Source of the DNA: Candidatus Methanomethylophilaceae archaeon
GTDB lineage: Archaea; Thermoplasmatota; Thermoplasmata; Methanomassiliicoccales; Methanomethylophilaceae
Length of the DNA stretch: 18,048 nucleotides
Reading direction: 5' to 3'
NCBI GenBank assembly: GCA_016296195.1
Contig: JAEDJU010000009.1
Location: 1-18,048, forward strand
In this document: positions 1 to 7,876 of the stretch, in pieces
How the letters are laid out: each line of letters begins with the position of its first letter
Position numbering within the stretch: the first letter of the stretch is position 1
Position numbers and translations under genes: made by a program
The notes under the pieces: generated by a model
Database searches by the model: none
Told to the model about the DNA's origin: nothing
Seen by the model: the letters and a program-made list of their open reading frames with translations, nothing else

Positions 1-1304
1 TAGTCGACATCATCGAACACACCGCACCTCATGTAGGTCGTAGTGTCGGAATCGGTGTCACGTGTGATGAAGCAGAGCTTCTTGCCCATGACGGTGTCCA
101 CGATATCGAATCCGATGATGTGGCTGTAGAACTTCTCCCCGTATGCACGGGCGAACCCGGACTCGTCCTTGGAGTACACTCCGGATTTCATGGTCGGGAT
201 CTCGGTGCGGAGGAACGACACCTCTCCATCCTCGACGGCCACGGCCATCCTGTGATATGCGTAGGATGAAACGGGATCATACCCTGTACCGACCCTGTCC
301 AGGAGGGTCCTGGTGTACACCACCACATCACCCGTCTCCACCGACTTCAGACCGGAGGTGTCGTACTCCACATCGTCGTATATGAGGGAGAGGCCGATGG
401 TATGGATCGCATGATAATAATCGGATGCATAATAGATGACACCGTCGTCGTGACCGACCAGATAGTTCACACCATCGACATAGTACCCATCACACAGGAC
501 ATCGCCCATATCGGTATAGCAGATGCTCTGTGAGTGTGGCACCGCGTCCTCGGGCACATCCTTCACACCGTAGACCATCTCGATGAACTCATCGGTGTCG
601 ATCACCGCCATGTACTCGTACCTGCCCCCATCGTAGGTGTCGTCGTAGACGATGACCCTGACATCGTAGGATCCGGCCGATACGGATTCGACGATGTACA
701 GGACATATATGGATTGAGAGTTGAAGAGGTTCAGGGATTCGACACCTATGAAATCACCCACACGGATATCCGAACGGACCGCGGAGAGCAGATCCGGTGA
801 ATCCTTGAAAAGGGTGGAGGATTTGAGGTAGACCGAATCACCGCTTCCGGCGAAATCCTGTCTGAGGATCATCCCGTTTTCGGAAACGTAGCACTTGTCC
901 CCGTCATCGTTGAGGTAGATGTCGCATTCATATTGAACACCGTCCAGCGTCACGATGTCCTTGCCGATGCTCTCGGTCATGCCGGGATCGGCCGTGATGT
1001 CTCCGCGGAGGGAGTCTGGGGATCCCACGTACGTTTTACTGATCATCCCGTCTGCATAGACGGAGAATACACCGTACCCATCGTCCAGGATGGATTCCAG
1101 GGTCTTCTTGAGAACAACGGTTCCGGTGTCCTCATTGGTCTGCACCCATGTGATGCTATCTCCGATGACGACATCCTCCCTGACAGTGATACCGTCCTCA
1201 CCATCCTGGAGATAGATGTAGGAGAACAGAAGACAGACCGCGATGATGACTGTTGCCGCCAAGGCGATTCCCTTGTTCCCCGAGAACAGAGATTTCAATT
1301 CCAT
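1..1304 (-). CDS. Membrane-anchored repeat protein, subfamily A (A1), 3'-truncated by window edge
   Basis: The frame is open from an ATG at 1304 to the window edge without a stop, giving 434 codons plus two bases. The product starts MELKSLF, has one hydrophobic segment (about residues 12-31) ending in CLLFSYIY, and continues as an Asp/Tyr/Val-rich, probably beta-rich exported region. It aligns along its length with the 589-residue protein at 3277-5046: same anchor, a YECDIYLNDDGD block (about 125-136) matching YECGIYHNDDGD, an IGLSLIYDD block (303-311), and a TVMGKKLCF block (404-412) matching TPMGTKLCF. By that comparison about 155 C-terminal residues lie outside the window. Three of the expected four P-x-G..C repeat motifs are visible, near 121-127, 263-271 and 404-411. 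It is divergent from the B1 gene at 1435. I do not recognise the family; a cell-surface role is inferred only from the anchor. The start has no Shine-Dalgarno and only a weak TATA candidate upstream. Confidence 0.85.
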   Translation of the reverse strand, partial: MELKSLFSGNKGIALAATVIIAVCLLFSYIYLQDGEDGITVREDVVIGDSITWVQTNEDTGTVVLKKTLESILDDGYGVFSVYADGMISKTYVGSPDSLRGDITADPGMTESIGKDIVTLDGVQYECDIYLNDDGDKCYVSENGMILRQDFAGSGDSVYLKSSTLFKDSPDLLSAVRSDIRVGDFIGVESLNLFNSQSIYVLYIVESVSAGSYDVRVIVYDDTYDGGRYEYMAVIDTDEFIEMVYGVKDVPEDAVPHSQSICYTDMGDVLCDGYYVDGVNYLVGHDDGVIYYASDYYHAIHTIGLSLIYDDVEYDTSGLKSVETGDVVVYTRTLLDRVGTGYDPVSSYAYHRMAVAVEDGEVSFLRTEIPTMKSGVYSKDESGFARAYGEKFYSHIIGFDIVDTVMGKKLCFITRDTDSDTTTYMRCGVFDDVD

Positions 1305-1404
1305 GGGGTTGGAAACCGGTTGTGTGTTCTTAAGACATGTTGTGGTTGACGATAATATCCTCCGGTATTCGATGACCGTATCAACCGTCTCCGGCCGGAA
1401 ACCG

Positions 1405-1412
1405 TTTTTATC
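1405..1412 (+). promoter_or_regulatory. TATA-like box of the B1 gene
   Basis: TTTTTATC is centred 27 bases before the ATG at 1435. This is the spacing expected for an archaeal box driving a leaderless transcript. It supports 1435 over the ATG at 1429. A GGAAACCG block directly upstream (1397-1404) repeats one at 1311-1318 near the divergent A1 start; whether that is a regulator site is unknown. Confidence 0.5.
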
Positions 1413-1434
1413 CACACCCGACCATACGATGAAC

Positions 1435-3159
1435 ATGAAAACCGACAAGGTTCTGACAAGGAACAGGATCGTTGCGTTCGTGGCGGTGATCGCCGTGGCC
1501 GCATGCCTCCTGTTCGCCTATCTCACCCAGGACGATACCGACGTCGGCCCCAGGACCTCGGAGGAGGTCGGGGACTACGTGGACATCGGCGTCTGGGACA
1601 CGGATGGGAACTACACCGATTCCCGTCTCGTCCTCATAGAGGTCGAAGACGGTGAACACACCTACGCATACATCATCGACGGAGTGTTCAGACAATCCTT
1701 CACCGTCGATATGGATCTGATCGTACTGACCTGCCTGCCTCCTGAGGGGGAATCGGCGGGAACGGGATTGGTGGAGACCCCGGGAGGATTCTATGAATGC
1801 GATGCGGTGGAGACCGAGAAGGGAACCTTCTACGTCTGCGACGGACTGAACGTCAAGATGGAGCTGAAGGACCGCACCGTCGTGATATACGGGACATCCC
1901 TGACCGAGAATGAGGCCCCCGTGTGCGGAAACCTCCGCCAGAATGTCCGTGTGGGGGATTACGTCGCAACCTCCGAGACCATCGACGACATCACAATGGT
2001 GACCATCACCTCCGTGAGGGAGATCGACGGTACGATGCTGAAGATAGATCTGGTCACATACACCATCGGTCCAGATAGCACCACCGTCGACAGGGACAGC
2101 TACGTGACAGAAATCGACAGTTTCCTATCCACCCTCGTTGCGGACCAATCCTTCCTCGCGGACGGATGGACCACCGACAACAGGGTCGTGTGCCTTCCCA
2201 TGGCCATGGGCAGCGTCCCCGCGGTCGAGTACGTGAAGGATGGGAGTGCCGTATGGGTCGGAGCTGCCGACAACGCGTTCCTCCGCTTCGAATCCGAGGA
2301 TGTTGGGATCACCCTCATCGGAACATCCCTTCTCTCCGACGCATCACCCGTCTACGACCGTTCACCCGCATCCGACCTGGAAGATGGGGAGAGGATGGTC
2401 TACAACATGATCTGGTTCCGCATCTGCGAATATGGACTGGACGATATCCACACGGAATCACTCATGGCGGATGTGGAGGAATGCCATGGAGATTCCATGG
2501 ACGTCGCCGTGACCATCCTCCCCGGATTGGAACAGAATAGGGTGACGGTGGACAAGGAGTACATCGAACCGAGGATGGATAGCTACAACATCAGGGACAT
2601 AATCAGAGTGGAGGTCGTCGACACACCCATGGGACCCAAGCTCTGCGCCGTAACCCACAAGGTCGGTGGCCAGGCCGTGACCGAGGAGACCTTCGACGTG
2701 TTCAGCAACATCATGTACACGATGAAGAAGACGGTGAACGACTACATCAAGATCTTCACCCTCTCCCAGTATGATGGAGTCGTAAGCACACGTGACCCCT
2801 CCATACCCATGAACGGAGACATGACATACTATCTGCAGGAAGACGACCAGCAGAACCAGAAGATCGTCACAATGTGCATGTTCGAACTCCACGGACTCCA
2901 CTTCGTCATGGTGAACGACAATGAAGAAAGCGACTGGGGCGTCATCGTGGAATCCGATACCGGCGATCGCAAGGAGATCGTGGATACATGGTTCGGCGAA
3001 CTCGAATGCTACGTCTCCGTCTACGATTACGGAAACGGCAATGTGCAGACCTCCTGGACCCCCGTGGGATGGGCATACCCCGCGAAGTACGGATACGACA
3101 CGCCTTACGGTTCCTGGACGATGATGCTCGTATACACATCATCCCAACCGTATTACTGA
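1435..3159 (+). CDS. Membrane-anchored repeat protein, subfamily B (B1)
   Basis: This is a 574-residue product of unknown function. Start 1435 (MKTDKVLTRN) is chosen because it matches, residue for residue in length, the start of paralogue B2 (MDIRGKMTRN), gives the same total length of 574, and lies 27 bases after a TATA-like box. The longer open frame back to 1243 overlaps the divergent A1 gene. One hydrophobic segment (about 11-31) ends in AACLLFAYL and is followed by a GPRTSEEVGDYVD stretch shared with B2. The rest is acidic and probably extracytoplasmic. Four repeat-like units carry the motifs TPGGFYEC (115-122), LPMAMGSV (254-261, Cys lost), TPMGPKLC (397-404) and TWFGELEC (518-525), spaced 120-145 residues apart. 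There is no recognised enzyme motif. The VAAC in the hydrophobic segment resembles a lipobox, but the residues after the Cys stay hydrophobic, so a membrane anchor is more likely. It is convergent with A2, with hairpins between. Confidence 0.88.
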   Translation: MKTDKVLTRNRIVAFVAVIAVAACLLFAYLTQDDTDVGPRTSEEVGDYVDIGVWDTDGNYTDSRLVLIEVEDGEHTYAYIIDGVFRQSFTVDMDLIVLTCLPPEGESAGTGLVETPGGFYECDAVETEKGTFYVCDGLNVKMELKDRTVVIYGTSLTENEAPVCGNLRQNVRVGDYVATSETIDDITMVTITSVREIDGTMLKIDLVTYTIGPDSTTVDRDSYVTEIDSFLSTLVADQSFLADGWTTDNRVVCLPMAMGSVPAVEYVKDGSAVWVGAADNAFLRFESEDVGITLIGTSLLSDASPVYDRSPASDLEDGERMVYNMIWFRICEYGLDDIHTESLMADVEECHGDSMDVAVTILPGLEQNRVTVDKEYIEPRMDSYNIRDIIRVEVVDTPMGPKLCAVTHKVGGQAVTEETFDVFSNIMYTMKKTVNDYIKIFTLSQYDGVVSTRDPSIPMNGDMTYYLQEDDQQNQKIVTMCMFELHGLHFVMVNDNEESDWGVIVESDTGDRKEIVDTWFGELECYVSVYDYGNGNVQTSWTPVGWAYPAKYGYDTPYGSWTMMLVYTSSQPYY

Positions 3160-3168
3160 TAACCATCA

Positions 3169-3186
3169 CCCGTCTCCGAGGACGGG
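3169..3186. terminator. Hairpin 1 of the B1/A2 convergent spacer
   Basis: CCCGTC and GACGGG form a six-pair stem around a six-base loop, ten bases after the B1 stop codon. No clear T-run follows. It is the first of three consecutive hairpins in this 117-base spacer, and I infer a transcription-end role from position only. Confidence 0.4.
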
Positions 3187-3190
3187 AAAC

Positions 3191-3223
3191 CCCATCCCCC
3201 GGAACTTATGAAAGGGGGATGGG
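3191..3223. terminator. Hairpin 2 of the B1/A2 convergent spacer
   Basis: CCCATCCCCC (3191-3200) pairs perfectly with GGGGGATGGG (3214-3223) over ten base pairs with a 13-base loop. It lies between two convergent genes, so it could end transcription in both directions. No long T-run is present on either strand. Confidence 0.5.
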
Positions 3224-3236
3224 AAACGGTTTACAC

Positions 3237-3268
3237 CCGTCCCGGACCCGTTATGGAACCCGGGACGG
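3237..3268. terminator. Hairpin 3 of the B1/A2 convergent spacer
   Basis: CCGTCCCGG (3237-3245) pairs perfectly with CCGGGACGG (3260-3268), nine pairs with a 14-base loop, ending eight bases before the A2 stop codon. It is probably part of a bidirectional terminator or mRNA 3'-end structure. Confidence 0.5.
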
Positions 3269-3276
3269 AACTGTGA

Positions 3277-5046
3277 TCATCCCATGTACCCGGGGATGAA
3301 GCCGATGCACCCGCTCGTCATGATCGTCTCCGACGTGCGGATCAGAGTACCATCGACATCGTAGAACTCGGTCCTCAGGGTCACCTGGACGGAATCGTTG
3401 ACCCACGACCTCATAATCACGTCATCCATATCGTACTCGTAGATCTCGCACTCGTATGTCCCGATGGGGGTCTCGATGGTCTCCTTGCCGACCACGGTAT
3501 GCGGATCGGATATGTTGCTCATCATGAGCATGTCCTGCTCCCCGTCGACGGAGACCAATACAACCCTCTCGTCGAATCCCACGATCGATTGGAGCTCGAA
3601 CTCCACCGTCCCGTCCGTGTAGACGACCCTCTGGATATCGAAGAATCCGGGATTGGCGTGTTGGACCTCTCCGGAAACCACTACATCTGATGAGGATAGG
3701 TACTCCATGGAGACGCTCCTGTGGGTCAGCACCATCGTGTGATAGCTCACATCGTCGAACACCCCGCACCTCTCGGTTATGACCACACTGTGGAAAGCGG
3801 CGTCCCTCGATACGAAACAGAGCTTGGTTCCCATCGGCGTATCCACCGGTTCGAATCCGATGATATCACGGTATGATGATGGATCGGCGATGGATCTGAA
3901 CGCATCCTCCGACACGGACTCACGGGACTCATACACATCCGAGAGGGACACCTGCCTGTATGAGACCATTCCGTCCTCCACCGACAGGGCCGTTCCCATG
4001 TAGACATCGAAATGATCGAGCAAGACCCCCTTTCCGTACCTGTTGAACTCGGAATAGGATATCACAACAACATCCCCGGGGGAGACCCCGTCCACAGGGG
4101 ATGTATCGTATCCTCCCGAGGAATCGTAGAGGAGGGAGAGACCTATCACCCTGCGGGAGCTGTCCTGGGTGTACACCCCATAGATCATGTTGTCGAAGGC
4201 TCCCACATGATAGGTAGTGTCCCCGTTCCTCAGGATCTCGCATATGACCCTGCCCTTTGTGAGCTGCTCTACGCAGTAACCTATGAACTCCGCATCCTCC
4301 AGACCGGAGATGTCACCGAATGTCAGCGTATACAGCTCATCCTCGGCGAGGGAGGCGTACTCCACATCCCTGTCCTGGCCGGAGTACCTGACGATGACCA
4401 CGTCATCATACCCCTCGTGCTCCTCGAGTATGCTCAGGACAAGATACTGCACATCCCCTCCGAGGTCGATCTCCAGACCGATGAACTCGCCCTGACCGAA
4501 TCCGGAGCGGACGGCGGAGACGCTGTCGGGATGGTCCTCCAGCAGGGAGCTGGAGAGGAGTTCCGCATAGGCGTCTATCCCGTTGAAGTACTGCTTCAGG
4601 ATCACTCCCGTGTCGGTGACGTACAATGTATCGCCGTCATCGTTGTGATAGATGCCGCATTCATAGTCGATGCCGTTGAACGTCACGATCTTAGAACCCA
4701 TCCTCTCCGCCGATCCGATATCGAAACGGAGGACGTCGAGGAACTCCTCCGGAGTGATGTCGGTCTCCTCCGGGATGTCGTCGAAGTATTCGGTGAACTC
4801 CGTGTTCCCCTGTTCATCCATGTAGGTGAAGACGTATCCCAGACGCAGACTCTCAGTATCGTCGATTTCAGAGCCGATGACCTGGACCCATTCGATGTAA
4901 TCCCCGATATACAGGCTGTTCCTGATTTGGAGAGTATGATCATCGTCCTCCTGGATGTAGATGTATGAGAACAGGAGGCACAGGGCAACGACCACCACGG
5001 TGACCGAAGCGACTGCGCCGTTCCTACCAATCCCCTTGATCTTCAT
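3277..5046 (-). CDS. Membrane-anchored repeat protein, subfamily A (A2)
   Basis: The product has 589 residues and unknown function. MKIKGIGRNG is followed by one hydrophobic segment (about 9-31) ending in LCLLFSYIYIQ, then a long acidic, beta-rich, probably surface-exposed region. It aligns with the partial A1 protein at 1-1304 and more distantly with the B proteins. Repeat motifs: NGIDYEC (124-130), KGRVICE (264-270), TPMGTKLC (403-410) and TPIGTYEC (526-533), the last two being the clearest. Each is followed by a hydrophobic strand and often by an L-x-x-S-S-L or G-L-S-L-L-Y-D block. There is no catalytic signature and no C-terminal sorting or second membrane segment. It is divergent from B2 (79-base spacer); a TTATCAA element (5070-5076) about 27 bases upstream of the ATG may be its TATA box. 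TP-x-G-x-Y-x-C blocks recall lipoprotein-sorting-like (LolA/DUF3108-type) beta folds, but that is only an impression. Confidence 0.9.
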   Translation of the reverse strand: MKIKGIGRNGAVASVTVVVVALCLLFSYIYIQEDDDHTLQIRNSLYIGDYIEWVQVIGSEIDDTESLRLGYVFTYMDEQGNTEFTEYFDDIPEETDITPEEFLDVLRFDIGSAERMGSKIVTFNGIDYECGIYHNDDGDTLYVTDTGVILKQYFNGIDAYAELLSSSLLEDHPDSVSAVRSGFGQGEFIGLEIDLGGDVQYLVLSILEEHEGYDDVVIVRYSGQDRDVEYASLAEDELYTLTFGDISGLEDAEFIGYCVEQLTKGRVICEILRNGDTTYHVGAFDNMIYGVYTQDSSRRVIGLSLLYDSSGGYDTSPVDGVSPGDVVVISYSEFNRYGKGVLLDHFDVYMGTALSVEDGMVSYRQVSLSDVYESRESVSEDAFRSIADPSSYRDIIGFEPVDTPMGTKLCFVSRDAAFHSVVITERCGVFDDVSYHTMVLTHRSVSMEYLSSSDVVVSGEVQHANPGFFDIQRVVYTDGTVEFELQSIVGFDERVVLVSVDGEQDMLMMSNISDPHTVVGKETIETPIGTYECEIYEYDMDDVIMRSWVNDSVQVTLRTEFYDVDGTLIRTSETIMTSGCIGFIPGYMG

Positions 5047-5097
5047 GGAAGATGGATGGGCGTGGATGGTTGATAATCCTGCCCGTCGACCGACCCG

Positions 5098-5104
5098 TTA
5101 TAAA
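5098..5104 (+). promoter_or_regulatory. TATA box of the B2 gene
   Basis: TTATAAA is centred 25 bases before the ATG at 5126, the archaeal leaderless spacing. The sequence is nearly symmetric, so it could also contribute to the divergent A2 gene, although a closer A2 candidate lies at 5070-5076. Confidence 0.6.
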
Positions 5105-5125
5105 GCCACCCGCCGATGGTCACAT

Positions 5126-6850
5126 ATGGACATACGCGGCAAGATGACAAGGAACATGGGGGTGGCCGTCATCGCCACGATAGCGGTGGCGGCATGCCTC
5201 CTGTTCGCGTACCTCACCGTGCAGGACCCCGGGGACGGCCCCCAACCCAGGACCGTGGAGGAGGTCGGGGACTACGTGGAATACGGGCTCTGGTACGGTG
5301 ATGACGAATACTCGTACATCAGGATAACCCTCATCTGCATCGAGGACGGCTTCGGCGAATACATGGTTGAGAGGAACGAGGTGTACACAGGCACCGTCAA
5401 CGAGGAACTGGGTTTCATCGCCAAGATGACTGTAATGGACGCCTCCTGGAACGAGCCGATCCGTCAGGAACACCTCTGCACCATCGGAGGGGACATCTCC
5501 TGCGACGTGTACGAGGAGGACGCGGGGACATACCTCGTATCGGACGGACTGATCCTCAAGGGAGTGACGGACGACGGGACCTACATTGTGTTCTCCACAT
5601 CAATGGCCGACGGAAGCGCCCCGGAGACCGTGTCATCCCGCAGCGGGATCATGCCCTACGACTACATCGCCATGCAGTACGAGAAGGACGGCACCACCTA
5701 CACGATGATAGACGTCATCGACTCCGTGGACGTGGACACTGTGGATATCACCGTGATCACGTACATCCGGAATGCGGATGTAACAGACAAAATCGAATCG
5801 AAAGAGGAGTACGGTCTGGAGGAGTACATCGGATTCTACTTCATCCCGGATGAGGACAAGGCCGACTGGACCCCCGAGGGAAGGACGGTATGCCTCCCGT
5901 TGGCGTTCGGAAACGTCATGTGCGAAACCTACACCTACAACGGGGTCAGGATGTGGGCCGGCGTGGATGACGGATTCGTCTACCGCATGGACTATGGAGA
6001 CATGACCATGACGCTGATCGGCACATCGCTCACATATGGACAGGCGTTCGAATTCGACAGATCCCCCGCCAACGACATAACCGACGGGTTCAGCGACACC
6101 CGGAGCACCATCCTCATCGAGACCGACAGCAACGGGGTGCACGGATTCGAATGCGACACCACGATCCGTCAGGTCGACGGGATGGAGGGCGGGATGGCCG
6201 ATGTCACGGTCACCGACCTTCCGTGGATGGACGAGACCACCTCGACCATGGATGCGGAGGACCTGTCATCCAAGACGGACTTCTCGGAACTGGGCAGGAT
6301 ATACGGCGTATCGGTCTCCAACACGGTGTTCGGGACCAAGCTCATCATCGTGGCATATGACGATGACGGTGATACCTGGTTCTCCGAAATGGTGGATGTC
6401 TTCAGCGACATACGCTACTGCTCCTTCGACGGTGAAAGGGCGGATGTGACCATGTGGTACCTCACCGACTCGGACGAGGTCCACAGCGACCGCACATGCC
6501 ACGAACTCCTGCCCGGGGATGCGTTTATGTACCGCTGCGAGGACAGCAACGGGGATGTTTTCGAGGAACTGTACTGCGTATACTACGATAACGGGATGCA
6601 CTACGTCGCCACGGACTCCGACGGGTTCATCCTCATAGGCAGCCTCGATTCGGATAGCAGATACATGGGCACGGAGACAGTGACCACCGCCTTTGGGGAA
6701 CTGGAATGCAAGGTCTACGAAGTCCCCGGGAACTACGACATCGTCAGGAAGGTCTACATGGCGGACGGATTCGTCTGTCCCGTGTACTTCGAGTACACAT
6801 ACAACGGCTACAGTCAGAAGGGTGAGCTCACCTACGTTTCGACGATGTGA
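5126..6850 (+). CDS. Membrane-anchored repeat protein, subfamily B (B2)
   Basis: The product has 574 residues, exactly the length of B1. MDIRGKMTRN is followed by a hydrophobic segment (about 11-30) that is almost identical to B1 (IAVAACLLFAYL), then by RTVEEVGDYV shared with B1. The collinear repeat motifs are: ISCDVY (124-129), LPLAFGNVMC (257-266), VFGTKLII (401-408, the Cys of the other paralogues replaced by Ile) and TAFGELEC (521-528). The block FGELEC near the C-terminus is identical to the B1 block. The region after the anchor is rich in Asp, Thr and Tyr and carries no recognised domain. The open frame extends upstream to 4961, but that part lies inside the divergent A2 gene; start 5126 is supported by the TATA box 25 bases before it. 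Function unknown; an exported, membrane-tethered protein is the only supported statement. Confidence 0.88.
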   Translation: MDIRGKMTRNMGVAVIATIAVAACLLFAYLTVQDPGDGPQPRTVEEVGDYVEYGLWYGDDEYSYIRITLICIEDGFGEYMVERNEVYTGTVNEELGFIAKMTVMDASWNEPIRQEHLCTIGGDISCDVYEEDAGTYLVSDGLILKGVTDDGTYIVFSTSMADGSAPETVSSRSGIMPYDYIAMQYEKDGTTYTMIDVIDSVDVDTVDITVITYIRNADVTDKIESKEEYGLEEYIGFYFIPDEDKADWTPEGRTVCLPLAFGNVMCETYTYNGVRMWAGVDDGFVYRMDYGDMTMTLIGTSLTYGQAFEFDRSPANDITDGFSDTRSTILIETDSNGVHGFECDTTIRQVDGMEGGMADVTVTDLPWMDETTSTMDAEDLSSKTDFSELGRIYGVSVSNTVFGTKLIIVAYDDDGDTWFSEMVDVFSDIRYCSFDGERADVTMWYLTDSDEVHSDRTCHELLPGDAFMYRCEDSNGDVFEELYCVYYDNGMHYVATDSDGFILIGSLDSDSRYMGTETVTTAFGELECKVYEVPGNYDIVRKVYMADGFVCPVYFEYTYNGYSQKGELTYVSTM

Positions 6851-6866
6851 GCGTCGTGACAAACCT

Positions 6867-6888
6867 GCGTCCGGGATCACCCGGATGC
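6867..6888 (+). terminator. Hairpin after B2
   Basis: GCGTCCGGG and CCCGGATGC form a nine-pair stem (one G-U) closed by the loop ATCA, 16 bases after the B2 stop. It is followed by a pyrimidine-rich but not T-rich stretch. It probably marks the 3' end of the B2 transcript. Confidence 0.45.
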
Positions 6889-7014
6889 ACCCTTCCAAAC
6901 ATCCTTCGATACTTCTCATGGTGATAACGGATCCACAGGAAGATGCTCAGGGATGTGGGGACCGAAATCTTCGGGAATAACGAAAACGAACTCCGAAAAC
7001 AATAGGTTGTCAGA

Positions 7015-7036
7015 CCCGCCGGTTGATTCCGACGGG
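7015..7036. terminator. Bidirectional terminator candidate between B2 and dapB
   Basis: CCCGCCGG and CCGACGGG form an eight-base stem with one mismatch and a six-base loop. On the plus strand it is followed by CCTGTTTTCAGTTTTTC; on the minus strand, downstream of dapB, by a TTGTTTT / CGTTTTCG stretch. T-rich tracts on both sides suit termination of both converging transcripts. The rest of 6889-7014 shows no gene. Confidence 0.5.
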
Positions 7037-7058
7037 CCTGTTTTCAGTTTTTCAATCC

Positions 7059-7871
7059 TCAGTTCAGGACGTCGGACATGGCGTAGACGGTTCCCTTCTT
7101 CTGGGAGACCACCCACTTGGCTGCGAGGACAGCTCCACCGACGAAGATCTCCCTGGAGTGGGCCTGGTGGCGAATCTCGATCCTCTCGGAGTTGCCGATG
7201 AACATGACGGTGTGGTCACCGACGATGTCCCCTCCCCTGATGGCGTGGATACCGATCTCCTTTCCGCGGGGGCAGACACCCTCGCGTCCGTAGACGAACT
7301 CCTTTCCGCCCATGGCCTCGCTGATGATCTCAGCTGCGGTGACGGCGGTTCCACTGGGGGCATCCTTCTTCTGGTTGTGGTGGGCCTCGATGATCTCCAC
7401 ATCGTAGGCATCGCCCAGGTACTTGGCTGCGTCCCTGATGAGCTTGAAGAAGACACCGACCCCGATGGAGTAGTTGGAGGAGATGACGGCCGCAACGTTG
7501 TTCTTCTTGACGGCGTCTGCGATGTTCTCCTTCTGCTCGGCGGTGAGTCCGGTCGTTCCGATGATGAGGTTGACACCTGCGGATGCGGCGATGGGCGCGT
7601 TGACCGCGGTGGCGGGTGCAATGGTGAAGTCGATGAGGACATCTGTCTTGGAGTCCTTCAGGACCTGGGCGAGGTCCTTGGAGTCGGAAACGGGAACATC
7701 GAGCTTTCCTGCTCCGACGATCTCCCCGATGTCCTTTCCGATGTTGACGAGATCGAAGGCGGAGGAGATCTCCATTCCCTCGGTGGCGAGGACACGCTTG
7801 ATGATGAGCTGGCCCATCCTTCCGCATGCTCCCACGAGTCCTACCCTGACGTTGGATGATTCGGATGTCAT
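7059..7871 (-). CDS. dapB: 4-hydroxy-tetrahydrodipicolinate reductase (DapB)
   Basis: DapB reduces 4-hydroxy-tetrahydrodipicolinate with NAD(P)H in the diaminopimelate route to lysine, in the cytoplasm. The 270-residue product is the usual family length. An N-terminal Rossmann loop is visible (GLVGACGRMG, 11-20), followed by IGTTGLT (104-110) and the family active-site block EAHHNQKKDAPSGTA (162-176), in which the second His and the Lys are the expected catalytic residues and DAPSGT binds substrate. The C-terminal block GDHTVMF and HQAHSR are also typical. Start 7871 (MTSESSNVRVGLVG) places the Rossmann strand correctly. In an archaeon lacking peptidoglycan the enzyme would serve lysine synthesis. 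It appears monocistronic: no other dap genes lie nearby. A perfect 18-bp palindrome lies between its TATA box and start codon, suggesting operator control. Confidence 0.96.
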   Translation of the reverse strand: MTSESSNVRVGLVGACGRMGQLIIKRVLATEGMEISSAFDLVNIGKDIGEIVGAGKLDVPVSDSKDLAQVLKDSKTDVLIDFTIAPATAVNAPIAASAGVNLIIGTTGLTAEQKENIADAVKKNNVAAVISSNYSIGVGVFFKLIRDAAKYLGDAYDVEIIEAHHNQKKDAPSGTAVTAAEIISEAMGGKEFVYGREGVCPRGKEIGIHAIRGGDIVGDHTVMFIGNSERIEIRHQAHSREIFVGGAVLAAKWVVSQKKGTVYAMSDVLN

Positions 7872-7876
7872 GTGTA

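Noticed and set aside
1243..1434. Longer start (638 residues) for the B1 gene
   Set aside because: The extension overlaps the divergent A1 start, has no paralogue counterpart, and the TATA box lies inside it; 1435 matches the B2 start exactly.
1504..1512. Lipobox-like VAAC in the B proteins taken as a lipoprotein signal
   Set aside because: The residues after the Cys remain strongly hydrophobic and the A paralogues lack a small residue before the Cys, so a membrane anchor is favoured.
4012..4968. 318-codon plus-strand open frame
   Set aside because: It lies wholly antisense to the A2 gene, whose paralogues and repeat motifs show it is the real frame; caused by codon bias.
7023..7859. 278-codon plus-strand open frame, Asp/Gly/Val-rich
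   Set aside because: It is the complement of dapB, which is unmistakable; the composition is typical of an antisense shadow.
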